Origin: Desmodesmus armatus
Taxonomy: Eukaryota > Chlorophyta > Chlorophyceae > Sphaeropleales > Scenedesmaceae
DNA length: 64,000 nucleotides
Reading direction: 5' to 3'
Assembly: GCA_007449985.2 (NCBI GenBank)
Contig: VIIQ02000248.1
Span: 1-64,000, forward strand
Each line of letters begins with the position of its first letter. Position 1 is the stretch's first letter. Positions 52,948-64,000 of the stretch are shown here, in pieces. The notes beneath the pieces are model-generated. The model was not told the DNA's origin and did not search any database. It worked only from the letters and a program-made list of their open reading frames with translations. Both the position numbers and the translations under genes were made by a program.

Positions 52948-55900
52948 TCAGCTGCTGTGCCACTGCATGCACCCCAGCATGTACGGCATCTTTGTCAGCA
53001 GCTGCTAGCCTCGAGCCAAACTTCGCAGTGAACTTGTCGGGGTGCCAGCGCATGAGCTCCTTGCGCAAGGCTAGCTTGATCTCTGCTGCACTCTTGGCAC
53101 CTGCAACACAATGAGATAGTACAGCACAGTCAGGTGACAAAGCTGCACACATGCTTGCACACCAATACAGTAATCAGAAGCTGCCTACAATGCAGATCCT
53201 GCACACAGCATCAGCATGCCATGCAGTTCCCGGTAAGCTTGCTGTAGGCACAGGAAAGGCTAGGGCGCAACGTGCAGCCAAGCCCAGCATCAGCAAACCC
53301 GCTGGCAACACACAGCTGCTGTGCTCAGTTGTGACAAGAGTGACACGGTGCCTACCTGCCAGCACCAGCGTCTGCAGCTGCTTTGGGTCCAGCTGCAGTT
53401 CCTGCTGCTGCTGCTGTTGCTTGCGCGCAGCCGCCTGTGACCCTGGTGTGGGGCAGGGCCAGGGGACGTCTGCGTAGGTGATGGGTTTGCCTGCAGGCCA
53501 AGCCTCTAGCCGCTGCCAGCGCTCCTCGTAGGTGTTGCGCCGCACAGGCAAGGCCGCCTGCATACATCAGCACACAGCACGCACGCGCAGCAGCATACGG
53601 CATACAGCAGCATGTGGGTCATGTTGGTGGCATGACACCTCCACCTTGCCATATGATGCTGTGCCTTTCAATGTGCGGTCACTTCAAGCAGGACATACTA
53701 TCGAGGGTGTCGGCGGCACAAAAACATGGGTTCGCAAACAGCAGGATGCCACTAGCTGCATGCCCTCACCTCTTCTACCTGCCGCATCATGGCAGCCCTC
53801 CAGTCAGCATCCTTTGCCTGCTCCTCCTGCAGTATCCTTGCACTTTCGGCAGCAGCTGCTGCAGCTTTGCGCTCACGCTCCTTTGCTGCCTCCTGCCTGC
53901 TGCTGCCAGCACTGAACAGCCCTGCCGCCGCACTCCGCTTGTGTGCCGCTTTTTCTGCTGCTGCCGCCGTAGCTGCTCGACGTCTGTGGTCCTGCAAACG
54001 TTAAGCCAAGCGCAGGCAGCGGGCAGCGACGTACAGGTGTATTAGTGGACACTCCCTATCACTGTCTGTCAGACAGTTCCCTCCACAAGGCATATAGGTG
54101 TGACTGTCGACAAAGCTCCTGCAGCAACTACGCATGCCGAACCTGCACAGCACTCAACAACCACTGCCGCCCTGCAGCAGCAGCCACTGACACCGCAGCT
54201 CCTGCAAATTTGCGCTGCTGTTTTTCGTCATCGACGACACAGCACTACACCAGCTATCTGCCCTTGCAGGCCTGCAACACTGCCACGTGCCCGATGCTGT
54301 CCAAGCCAACCCCATGAAGGCATGCTCTGGGTGCATACAGGTACAACCAGCCCTGCCGTCTCCAAACGACTGCCTTTTCACCTTCCTGACCCCCACCCCC
54401 CTGAGGTGTGCTGGCTCACCTGCATATCCTGCCACAGCCTGTCAGCCCATGCATCGTCCTCATCATCATCTTCATCTTCAGCAGCAGAAGCAGGCTTGCG
54501 CCTCCGGCTGGCTTGCTTGGCGGGAGACCTGCCAGGCTGCTCCAACCTTTCAGCAGCAGCTGCGGCTGCCATCGCGCCACCCCAGGCCCTGCAGGACAGT
54601 GGCATGTTCAGCACACAGCAGCAGGGCACACCACATAAGCTGCACGCTCATTGCGGCGGTGGTGGAGTTTGTCACTGCCGAGGCTACATGTGGCTGCAAG
54701 CATGCAATCGTCCGCGACATGCTGCAGTTGCTGCCAGCCAGGCAAACTGCAAGCGCCGCGTCTGCAAGCACACCCTATTCGGCAGGCACTAGGCTGCTGA
54801 GCTCAAAGCAGGTAGGGCATCTCCTGCCCTCTGGCCGCAAAATAGGTATATCTTGCACCTGGGTTCTTGTCGCAGACTGTCCTGCCAGTGCTGGAGCTCA
54901 GCTCGACCCTGGCGTGCTGCGCCCTGCTCCATGGCCCCCGCCTTGTTGACTAGGCTATGCCAACTGCATCAGGCGCCAATGGACGGCTGCACTTACCCTT
55001 GAAAGCCGCCGCCGTCGTCATATGACATCTCATACGCCAACTTGTCGAGCCAATCATCCTCTTCGCCATGTGGGCGAGAGGCTACCCCTGCTGCTGCTGC
55101 TCTTGCCGCCGCCGGCCTGCTTGCCGCTGCCGCTGCTGCTTGGTCGCTTTCCATGCTGCTGGCTGGGCTGCTGGATGCTTCAGACCTGCTGCCTGACATT
55201 GTCGCTTGGTGCTCTGCCTGCTGCTGCACAATCTGCCGGATTGTGAGGCCTGCTGCATTTTGCTGGTCCAGGTTGATGTCGGCTGCCTGCAGCACAAGCA
55301 CAATAGTCCCCACAAAGCACAGCACATTGCAAAGCAGGCCAGACTAGCTGTGCTCAGCTGCTGTCTATCAAGGGGGGCTACACTGCGCATGACTGCATGC
55401 ATTCCAGGCGGCATGAAACATCTGTGGCGTCAAGCGGCAGGACATGTTGGATTCTGGCTGTGTTGGCCCTGACACTTCAGCCCCAAACATCCCCTGTACC
55501 GAAGAGTGCACTTTCAAGCAGCGTGTTGGTCACCTTGACAAGTGCTGTGAGGACCAGCAGGTGTCCATGCATGGCTGCCAGGTGGCCTGGGGTGTTGCCT
55601 GCACCGTCCTGCAGTGACGGGTCTGCTGCACGCCTGATCAAAAGGGAGGGAGGGGGGGTGAGAGTCATGGCAGCACGTGTCAAGCACCAAAAAGCACCAA
55701 GCGTTGAGGTGGGTGTTGTGGGGGGATGGGCAGTCAGTCTGGCTAAGGGGGTGACGACTGAGGGCGTGCGTGCCAATGTGCACTCCATCCTGCATACTTG
55801 GTTTACTCCTGATCAGCTGGGATACCTGTATTCATTCCTCATCAGCTGTGAAACCTGATCATGCATGGCGCAGCTCACCGCAACAGCAGCTGCACGGCCT

Positions 55901-56288
55901 CCAACTGCCCATGCCTGGCCGCCTGCATTCAAGAACAGCCTTGACTTGCTCAGCACACACATTGTTTTTGTGGCAGCACAAGCCCTCATGCAGGATCCAC
56001 ACGGCCAGAAGACCACTGGTCCACCCACACGGCGCTGTATGCAAGCAGACATGCCCCTTCTTCCGTGCACCCACGCACCTGGTGCAAGGGCGTGGCGCCC
56101 CTGCTGTCTGTGGTGGTGTTGCACAGCTGCCAGTCTTGAGGGTCTGCCAGCAGTGACCTGAGCTTGCTTGTTTTGCCCAACACTGCATATCTGAGTAGCT
56201 TGGCTGCGTCTGGGGGCCCTGCTGGCTTGCTGGACTTGCTGCTGTGGTGCCTCTTGTGCTTCTTGGCCTTGTCAGACTTGCTGCCCAT
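52928..56288 (-). CDS. NFKBIL1: NF-kappa-B inhibitor-like 1 (NFKBIL1/IkBL) family protein with ankyrin repeats
   Basis: Minus exons: 56288-56079, 55922-55879, 55633-55534, 55286-54997, 54588-54420, 53991-53770, 53557-53356 and 53100-52928. All phases agree; 469 residues. The N-terminus is basic (MGSKSDKAKKHKRHHSSKSS). Residues of about 30-135 are ankyrin repeats (LLRYAVLGKTSKLRSLLADP; ATPLHQAARHGQLEAVQLLL; GNTPGHLAAMHGHLLVLTAL). An acidic, Ala-rich and coiled-coil middle follows (AADHRRR to EEQAKDADWRAAMMRQVEE). The C-terminus has NTYEERWQRLEAW, ITYADVPWPCP and a J-like LMRWHPDKF...FGSRL segment, which is the diagnostic NFKBIL1 arrangement. In animals and plants the family is nuclear and linked to splicing and immune regulation; the algal role is unknown. 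It is divergent from the RSH gene. Confidence 0.85.
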
Positions 56289-56682
56289 CAATGACCGACT
56301 GAATGGGGACGTCCTGCAGCTGATGGGGCTTGTTGAGAGTGTCTGAAGGCCTCTGCAGGGCCAAGCTCAAATCAAATCAAACCGAATCAGTTCAGCAAGG
56401 TTTCAGGGAAAGCAGGGTTTTATTTTTGCATGAGCGGTGCCTCGAATGCTCATCATCGTGTTTTGCAACGTTTCCCGTTCTTGTTTTGCCCCTTGTGCAG
56501 TTCCTAAGGACTCCTAGGCTGTTTTTTTTGGAAGAGCACACACACCATCGTCAGCATCATCCTCGGCATCATCAACGTCGTCTTTCCCTCCACGCCCCAA
56601 CACGGGCGTGGAAGCGTGATCTGGGTTTCTCTCTGCAACGGGGCCTTCACAACGTAGTAGCCCATAAACTAGCTCAGGCTGC
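56289..56682. promoter_or_regulatory. Divergent promoter region between the NFKBIL1-like and RSH genes
   Basis: There are 394 bp between the two start codons. The centre is T-rich on the plus strand (gttttatttttgcatg; gctgttttttttggaag). No specific regulatory motif can be named. Confidence 0.55.
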
Positions 56683-59600
56683 ATGTCTTTCTCCTCTCCG
56701 CTGCTTGGCAGCAGCCCGCCTGCCAAGTCCAGCTCATTACCTATAAAACGTGCTGGAGGGCTGAGCAGGAGCTTTGCGCAGACGGTCGTGCAGCCCAAGC
56801 CTGCTGAAGAGCGACGGAGCAGCGAGACTGGGCAGCGTCAGCAGTCCTTCAGCTTCAGTAAGACACCATTTGCATCCTACGCAACCTCTACGGCGTCGGC
56901 CAGCACCGCAGCAAAGCCCCCGGTCCCTGCAGTGCATCACAGACCTTCTCTTCGCGTGGAGGGCTTCTCGGCGCCCTCCGACAGCAACAATGCAGCACTG
57001 TCGCCGGGCAAGCTGCAGACCAAATCCAGTCTGCTGACGGCGTCACTGCTGGAGCCAGCCACAGGCCTCTGCCCGGAGCTGTTTGGTGCAGTGCAGCCCC
57101 AGCATCAGTTCCAGGTGACTGGGTCAGATGCTCAGCACGTTATTGCAACACCTCTGTTGTGTCAATCTGCATTCTGCTGTTGCAGCTGCTGGATGCCAGC
57201 CAGCTGTTGCGTGCTGACTGGCACTCAACGACATTGCCTCTTCCAGTTTGTGTCCTTCAAACGGGCTGTAGCATGAGCGGTGCTCGAGGAGGGCCTGGTG
57301 TATCATGTGTCTAACACACTGCTTGTTTGTGTGCAGGGCCTGGTGGTGCTTCCTGACACTGGCCTGACTGGTGATGCAGCAGCAGCTGTGGACATGGCAC
57401 CCTTGCTGGCGCTGCAGGTGCGACCATGCATGTACAGCAGCGACACAGCCCATGCTTTCGCAAGCGCGTGGTGTGTTTGTCTGTACTGGCGCGCCCAATT
57501 GGTTCTCATCGTAGTGCCGTTCAGGTGGTGTCTGCTTAACTCCCGCCATGCTGTTTTCTTTTCTGCAGGCGGAGTTTGCTGTGTTCAGCAGCAGCAATGT
57601 CGCAGCCGCGTACGCCTTTGCAGCCCGCGCTCATGCAGGCCAGTTCCGCAAGAACGGCCAGCCCGTGCTGACCCACCTGGTGGCCACTGCTCGCATCCTG
57701 GCAGAGCTAGGCTTGCCAGAGGAGGTGGTGGCAGCAGGCCTGCTGCACGACGTGCTGTGCGACACGCCTGTCACAGCCGCGCAACTGTCTGCTGTGCTTC
57801 CCACCTCAGTGGTCAGTCTGGTCAGCCGCGTCTCACAGCTCAACCAGCTGAGCCAGAACTACAGGGATAACACCCACAGCTTGGAGGCAGAGGCAATGCT
57901 GGACATGCTGACTGGTAGGCGGCACTGCTTGCTGGCATGCGATGTGGCTGGGATGACGCATGGCTTTGGGGTCGCTTTGGAGTCTGATAAGCTTAAGCAA
58001 AAGGACAGATTGTCAGCCCTATATGCCTACTCAGCACTGCCGCATTTGAATTGTCAGCCTGGTCATGGCGTCATAGTGATGGGTTGCTATATGCAGGTTG
58101 GGGCATGCAGGGTGTGCGTCTGTTGACCACCTGTTTGCCTGCCTGGTGTTGTGTGTGCCCCATGTGCAGGCATGGACGATGTCAGTGCCCTGCTCATCAA
58201 GCTGGCCGACCGGCTGCACAACATGCGCACCATCAGCGTGCTGTCGCGCTGCAAGCAGGTGCGCATGGCCAGCGAGACGCTGGACGTGTTTGCCGTGCTC
58301 GCAAACCGCCTGGGCGCCTGGGCAATCAAGGCCGAGCTTGAGGACCTTGCCTTCCACACCCTCAACCCAGAGGAGTATGAGCTTGTCTCCCAGGCAGTGG
58401 CAGCACGCACCGCAGCAGCAGCAGCAGAGGCCCCCAGCGGCGGCCTGGCAGCCGGCATCGACCAGCTCACAGCAGCGCTGCAGGAGGCGGGCCTGGAGGT
58501 GGTGGATGTGTCGGGGCGCGTGAAGAATGTGTACGGCGTCTGGAAAAAGATCCAGAAGCAGCTGCGGGGGTCCAGGGGCAAGAGCAGCGGCGGCTGCCAC
58601 GCCCGCAGCTACGACGAGCAGCTGCAGGAGCAGGATCCCAGCAGCCCGGTGGACATGGCTGGCTCCCCGCCTCAGCGCCTGTCCCCCGCCGCCGCGGCTG
58701 TGGCAGGCGTCAGCAGCAGCGGCAGCAGCGCGGAGCGGGCGGCGGCGGTTAACGCTGCCGTGGCGCAGGTGTATGACATCCAGGCGCTGCGGGTGGTGGT
58801 GCCGCACAAGCACGACTGCTATGCAGCCATGCGTGTCGTGCAGGAGCTGTGGACTGCTATGCCTGGCAGGATGAAGGATTACATCAGGAACCGCAAGGCC
58901 AACGGCTATCAGGTATGCATCAATGTCATGATCAGAACGCCCTGCAGGATGTGCTGCGCCAGCAGGGTGTGTATCTTGTCATCAGGTGGCCAGTGATGTC
59001 CTTGTTGTCGCACCTAGCGACGCTGTCCCAGCCCCATCTGTTGAGCCATTTCCCTCATAGCGCCTTTGCACTCACCTCACGGTGGGTCACACAACCATGG
59101 TGCAAAGCTCACCTTGCTCGCTCTCAATTTGATGCATACTGCTGCATGCTGAGCGTCTACATCTGTGGTTCACCCGTGCGCTAAGCTTACCTTGCTACTG
59201 CCTTGCCCCTCCCACCCCACCTCCACCACCCTGCCTGCTGCACACACAGAGCCTCCACCTCACTGTGCGTGACGGCAAGGGCCGCCCCCTGGAGGTGCAG
59301 ATCCGCACCCCCAAGATGCACTACATCGCCGAGTACGGCTTTGCCGCGCACTGGCGCTACAAGGAGCGCCTGGGCCGGCAGGACCTGTGGCTGGACCGGC
59401 TGGTGCAGTGGAAGAAGTGGGTCGCCAGCGAGAAGCTCGGCATTGTGGACCGCAAGCTGCGGCCCAGCGGCAGCCCCGGCAGCGGCGGCGATGCAGCGCT
59501 AGCAGACCTCGCCAAGCGGCTGCAGCTGGAGCGCGCAGCATCCGGCGGCGGCTCCACGGCCGCTGCGATGGAGGCTGCCTTCACCGCGGCGGCTGCGTCG

Positions 59601-60449
59601 GCGGCAGCGTCCGCGGCTGCGCGGGCTGTCAGCAACGAGGGTGACGCGATGGCAGCTGAGCTTGCGGCGGAGGTGCGTGCGCGCAAGGCACGTCAGCAGC
59701 AGGAGCAGCAGCAGCAGCGCGTGGCAGTCCTGGCAGGGGCCGGCAGCAGGGTTGCGGTGAAGGGTGGTCTTGCGGCTGCGCTCGCGGCAGCCGCGGCGCC
59801 GTTGTCCTCCCCGGCTGACGAGCGTTTCGCTGCGCGCTTCCGCATGAAGCCCATCAGCGAGGCAGAGGTGCAGCAGCATGGTGCGTCTGTCATGGTGCAG
59901 GGTCCCCGGGGTGTCAGCATCGCGCAGCTGCCGGCGCGCTGCACGGTGGCGCAGCTGCTGGCCAGCCAGGAGCTCACCGAGCAGCTGCGCAGGGCTGGCA
60001 GCAGCGGCCTGTGCCCCTCAGACCTTGCAGGGGTCTCCAACATGAGCGCGGAGGGCAGCCGGAGCAGCAGCAGCACCGGCGGCATGGGCAGCAGGCCCTG
60101 CCGGCTGGCAGTCAACGGGGTGGTGGTGATGCCTGGCCAGGCCCATCAGGTGGTGCTCAAGTCTGGGGACCAGGTCCAGCTTCTGGAGGACCCCACGCTG
60201 CTGCCCCTGCTGGGGCTAGCACCTGACAGCAGCAGTGACGGCCTCTCGGATGCAGACCTTGGGGCAGGGTGCCTCCCTGGTGCGATGGCGGAGGCTGGAA
60301 ACAGCCTGCACCTGTTTGTCCCGGGCAGGGCGAGCCGATGGAGCGGGCGCTTCAGCAGAAGCTGGCAGTGCCGGTGCAGCACCGCATGCCAGCGCTGGTT
60401 TCGTAGCCAGGCCGCCCCTGTCCTGGGGCGGGCTCTTGTACAACAGTAG
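56683..60449 (+). CDS. RSH: RelA/SpoT homologue, (p)ppGpp synthetase/hydrolase, probably chloroplast-targeted
   Basis: Exons: 56683-57114, 57337-57417, 57569-57914, 58170-58912 and 59250-60449. All phases agree; 933 residues. The N-terminus is Ser/Ala/Arg-rich, like a transit peptide. HD hydrolase domain, about 172-310: QFRKNGQPVLTHLVATARI (H207), LLHDVLCDTPVT (H231, D232) and KLADRLHNMRT (D300, N304). The usual E of HDVVED is Cys235 here, which may weaken hydrolysis. Synthetase domain, about 480-580: YDIQALRVVV, GRMKDYIRNRKANGYQ|SLHLTV across the last intron, EVQIRTPKMHYIAEYGFAAH. The catalytic Glu and Gln are kept. A TGS-like region (about 748-847) follows an Ala-rich insert. In plastids of plants and algae these enzymes set alarmone levels for stress and nitrogen responses. 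The last about 47 codons look out of frame (see findings). Confidence 0.9.
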
Positions 60450-60677
60450 TCAATGGGAGCTTGGGTTTGGGTTGTGGTGCTTTTGAGGTGTGTGTTGGCG
60501 CAGCAGGTGTGCGGGGTGCTGGGGAGGGGGGATAAGCCAGGCCCTGACGGTGTGTTGGTTATTGCTCTCAAGCCCTGCGCGGCTGGGAATGAAGGGGCCA
60601 GCATTCCTGCTGGCTGGCTGGTTGTCAACAAGAAGGGTCATGTTTGATTAGTGCGGGCTTCCGTTGGGGCCCACTGG

Positions 60678-60682
60678 TGTAA
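60678..60682 (+). terminator. Candidate TGTAA polyadenylation signal of the RSH gene
   Basis: TGTAA lies 229 nt after the stop codon, a normal distance for a chlorophyte 3' UTR. Confidence 0.5.
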
Positions 60683-63600
60683 GGATGCGGCGTATAATCA
60701 GCAGCACATGCGTGTGTGTGTTGGCTCTTCCATTGTGTCTGCTTTCAGCATGCTCAATAGCTGCTGTTGCTGCCTGCAGTGCTGCATGCGGATGTGTTTG
60801 CTGTGTCCTGGGCGAGATGTGTGGCGCAGCAGCATGCCATGCGGTAGTCAAGATCAGAGCAGTCCTACTGCTCTGCTTTCCTCCTATGTCGTTTGGACTT
60901 GCATCACTCTCCCCTGGTGGTTGCTGTTGCCTTGCATGGCTTGCTGGTTACATGTCAGGTTGTTTGGCATGTTTTGGTGCCATTGCAAAGCACAGGGTCT
61001 GGTCCAACCTCTGGGAAGCTGGATTCAACAGCCTTTGTTGGACCCCCCTGGGTCAAGCCAACCCTTGGGTCAAGCTGACCCCATGATTGACTGTCAGGCT
61101 ACCTGCAGCTGCCATAGCTCGCATGGACTGAGCCTGCAGTTGCATACGGCAAGCAGGTGTAGCGCTATTGTTTGTGCTGGGAGCGCGGATGTGCATGTTT
61201 GCGTTGGGTGTTGCGCCCACGCCTTGCTGGTGTGTGCGGTTATCGCTCTTGGGTGCGTGATGGTTATGCTGGGCTGGTTGGTAGCTCTCAAGGGTCAGCA
61301 CAGCTGCTCTCGTGCATGGCTGCTGCGCATGTGGTGATTGGCTGGGGTCTGGCCGGATCAGGTGCTATCGCCCCTTGCCTCTTCCTGGGGCTGCAAGACA
61401 TGCTGGGGCATGACTCCCACTGCAGCTGCTCCTGTCATGCACACCTTCCCTCGGAGGGTGTGTGGCTGTTCATGCTGTCTGCGGCATTGCCGCATTGCCA
61501 TGTGTTGTCTCTACTTTCTGCTGTTGGCGTGCAATGTCGAATGCTGTTGGCGTGCAATGTCGACTGTGGACGGTGTTGCTTTTGGACAGCGGGGCTGCCT
61601 AAGCCCCTGCTGCCTGTATACTACTAGTGCTTTGCTCAAGGTTCTTACCGCTGATGTATCTCGCTGCTGTTTGCCGCCGCCCTTGCTGCAGCAAGCAAAC
61701 CGGCTTGCGGTCGTTCCGTGTGGCTGCAGCAGCGGCACCAGCATGCGTGACGCTGCACGGGCGCTTGCCTGGTTGCATGCACATCTGGTGCTGCTGCTGC
61801 TTGTCGTGGTGGCGTGATTGCTCTGCTGTGGTGTTATCTGTGTGGGTGCCCAGCACCCAAGCTAGCAGCTGGTGTGTCTTGTGGGGAGCAGCAGTCGAGT
61901 GACATGTACTATACTCTGTCCTGGCAGGGTCTCCTTGCCAGGGTTGTGTCTTGGCGTGGGAAGGACGGGGGCTCTTCTGCAAGTGTGCGTCGACAGCCTT
62001 CGTGGGGCGTCACTGCTGCGAGTTATCACTGCCGAGCATATGCACCATGCAGGTTGTTAATGGGGGGCGTCAATGGGGTGCAGTGGGGAGAGAGGCGAGC
62101 CAGTCACCTGGTGAAGTGAGGGTATGTAGGTGGTGTGGCTGCGTGTTTGTGTGTGTCAACATTACATGCATGTGTCTACCCACCTGGCGTCCTCAATGTT
62201 GCGAATGTGACAGGGTTGTCCATCGTTCAGCTGACAGCGACCGCGAGTGGGTATTTGTCAGCAATTAGTTGTTGGGGCCAAGTACCATATGCTTTGCAGG
62301 CCCAACTTTCTTACTTCTGGTGGGCTGTCGGCTGTCTGTGGTTGGCGAGTGCATGCACCATACTGGCAGGCAAGGTTCAAACGGCCTAGTCTTTCAGCTG
62401 TGGTCGCAGTTTGTGCACCAACTGGTTGACGTCCAGGTGGACAGATTGTGGATAGAGGGGTGCTACCATGTGATATGGTTTGACTTGTCTGGCAAGGGGG
62501 GGGGGGGGGCATGGGTATGCTGTATTCTATGACTTCTGGGCGGGGTGGTGGGGTGGTGAGTGCGGGTATCAGCTGCTCCTGACTGGGCGGGCAAAACGGC
62601 AACCTGCCGTAAGAAGGGATGCTGTCGTGTGGTGGCAACACTCTGGTGCCAGTTTGCGTGCTCAGCTACTTGTACCAACATGTCTTGCTTGTTTGTTTGT
62701 TTGAGGCGCTGGCGTGTCTTGGCCGCGTGCACCTCTCTTGTTCCTGCTTGTCGGGACTCTTGTCTCTTGCTCTACTTTCCCACCCTGTAGATAGTGCATT
62801 GTGAATGCCGTACAATCCACTGCTGTACTCCAGGCATTTGAGCAGCCGACCACATGTACCCTTATTCTATTGTGTGGCTGCAGGGGTTGTGTTTGCTGAT
62901 TCTTGTGGGGGCTGTTTGTTGAAAGCCTGCCTGTTGACTGTACCTGTGACGATTGAGGCGACCCCACCAGTCAGCTGGGTGGAGGTGCTGGGTGGGCAAG
63001 ATTGTGGGGGGCCCATGAGTGTGTTGAGGTGTGGTGGCCAGGTGCGAGGGGTGGCACAGGAACGGCACTGCATCCGTGCGTCCCATTGTGAAGAGTCGGC
63101 AGGAGGGCGACTGTACTTCAAGACAGAGTCGGTGTTTTTGTGCTCTTGCTGCTGTGGCGACAGCAATCAGGCAGATGCCTTTGGTGGGATGTGCTTGATG
63201 ACTGCAATTGTTGTGCATCTTGCTTCTAGGTCGACAAAGGCCTTGTGTGTGTGCACGGTGTGCAGGTGTGTGCACCTTGTTTCGCCATGTGTGTGTGTTT
63301 GAAGGCATGCGTGTGTCTTCCTCTGCCAGCCCTCCCAGACTGTCAGGCGCTGTGTGTTGCATTGCGTTGCAGTGCACAGTGTCGTTTGGTGCAGTGGGTG
63401 GGGCACAGCCAGATTGGGTCTCATCATCTGTTGAGCCTGTGTGGTGTGCGTGTTGTGCAGACGGCGTGTGTGATGCCGGTGCCTGTGTCCTGTGTCACAG
63501 AGGATCGCACTGGCTGATGTGCAATGCCACTGTGGGCGAGTGACGTCAGGCTTCGCCTGGGGGGATTGATCACACATGTGGGAGGGGTGGGGGGTCAGCA

Positions 63601-64000
63601 GGCATGGTTGCCTGCTGTTGTACAACATCTGCGCTTGTTGGGTGGTCCTGTGACATTTTGGATGGGACCCCAGCAGTGGTGTTGAAGCAGCAGCATATTG
63701 AAGCAGCAGCTTGATGACAGCTGGCTGGCCGGCAGTGATGAATACCAACAGGCTGCAGCCAGCCGTATTTCGAATACTATCAGCGTTGAGAAGTTGCCAC
63801 GGCAATTGTGTGGCTTGTCGGAGAGATGTTGCGCAAGCCAGCAGTTGTGTGAGGCTGGGTGCTGGTCGGGGGGGATCAAGGTGTTAAGTGCATGATGCAT
63901 CTTGTTTGCTGTCTTGTGTGCATGCATGATTTTGCTTGCAGCCCTGCGGTGGCAATACGCACTGTGGTGGCACACAACAACAGTCGATAACGATCTTGTT
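60683..64000. other. Gene-free stretch at the right edge
   Basis: No exon with splice support or a recognisable domain was seen on either strand. The DNA is T/G-rich on the plus strand, with Cys/Trp-rich chance frames. It contains a short duplication (gttggcgtgcaatgtcga, twice near 61524-61565) and a G run near 62497-62509. It may be a long 3' region or intron of a gene outside the window. Confidence 0.35.

Overview
The window looks like nuclear DNA of a green alga, most likely of the class Chlorophyceae. Genes are split by many short GT-AG introns, almost all ending in TGCAG. Chlorophyte TGTAA polyadenylation signals are present, coding regions carry many poly-Gln, poly-Ala and poly-Ser tracts from CAG/GCA repeats, and a plant-type RelA/SpoT homologue is present. 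I saw no bacterial operons, rRNA, tRNA or CRISPR. Exon models were read by eye and tested by splice consensus and reading-frame phase. Four plus-strand models and two minus-strand models close completely in phase; one of these (9680-16612) carries two in-frame TAGs, and one (24663-35218) needs two 1-base corrections.

Left part (1-24.6 kb): the last exon of an unknown gene (276-427, +); a minus-strand gene with a C-terminal SAP domain (2473-6617); a GC-palindrome repeat field (about 6.9-7.8 kb); a secreted protein (9680-16612, +) with two tandem N-terminal domains and then disintegrin-like Cys modules, including a single exon of exactly 27 x 96 bp; minisatellites and a roughly 0.3-kb tandem repeat (16.97-18.3 kb); and a minus-strand gene with an ATC-hydrolase-like C-terminus (19083 to about 23606) whose exons have been partly duplicated.

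Middle (24.6-52.1 kb): a 17-exon minus-strand gene for a very large secreted protein with a Pro-rich stalk and Ig-like repeats (24663-35218); a Ser/Ala-rich minus-strand exon (37718-38785) facing, across about 430 bp, a secreted Kazal plus periplasmic-binding-protein-type I fusion (39219-45566, +); then a secreted protein built almost wholly of low-complexity modules (47608-52093, +).

Right part (52.9-60.4 kb): an NFKBIL1-like ankyrin protein (52928-56288, -) and a chloroplast-type RSH (p)ppGpp enzyme (56683-60449, +) share a divergent promoter of about 400 bp. No gene was recognised in the last 3.5 kb.

Four of the ten genes encode large secreted or extracellular-matrix proteins. All four start with a short signal-peptide exon that ends in phase 1, and their inner modules are phase-symmetric, which is the classic mark of exon shuffling. 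Tandem duplication of exon edges recurs across the window.
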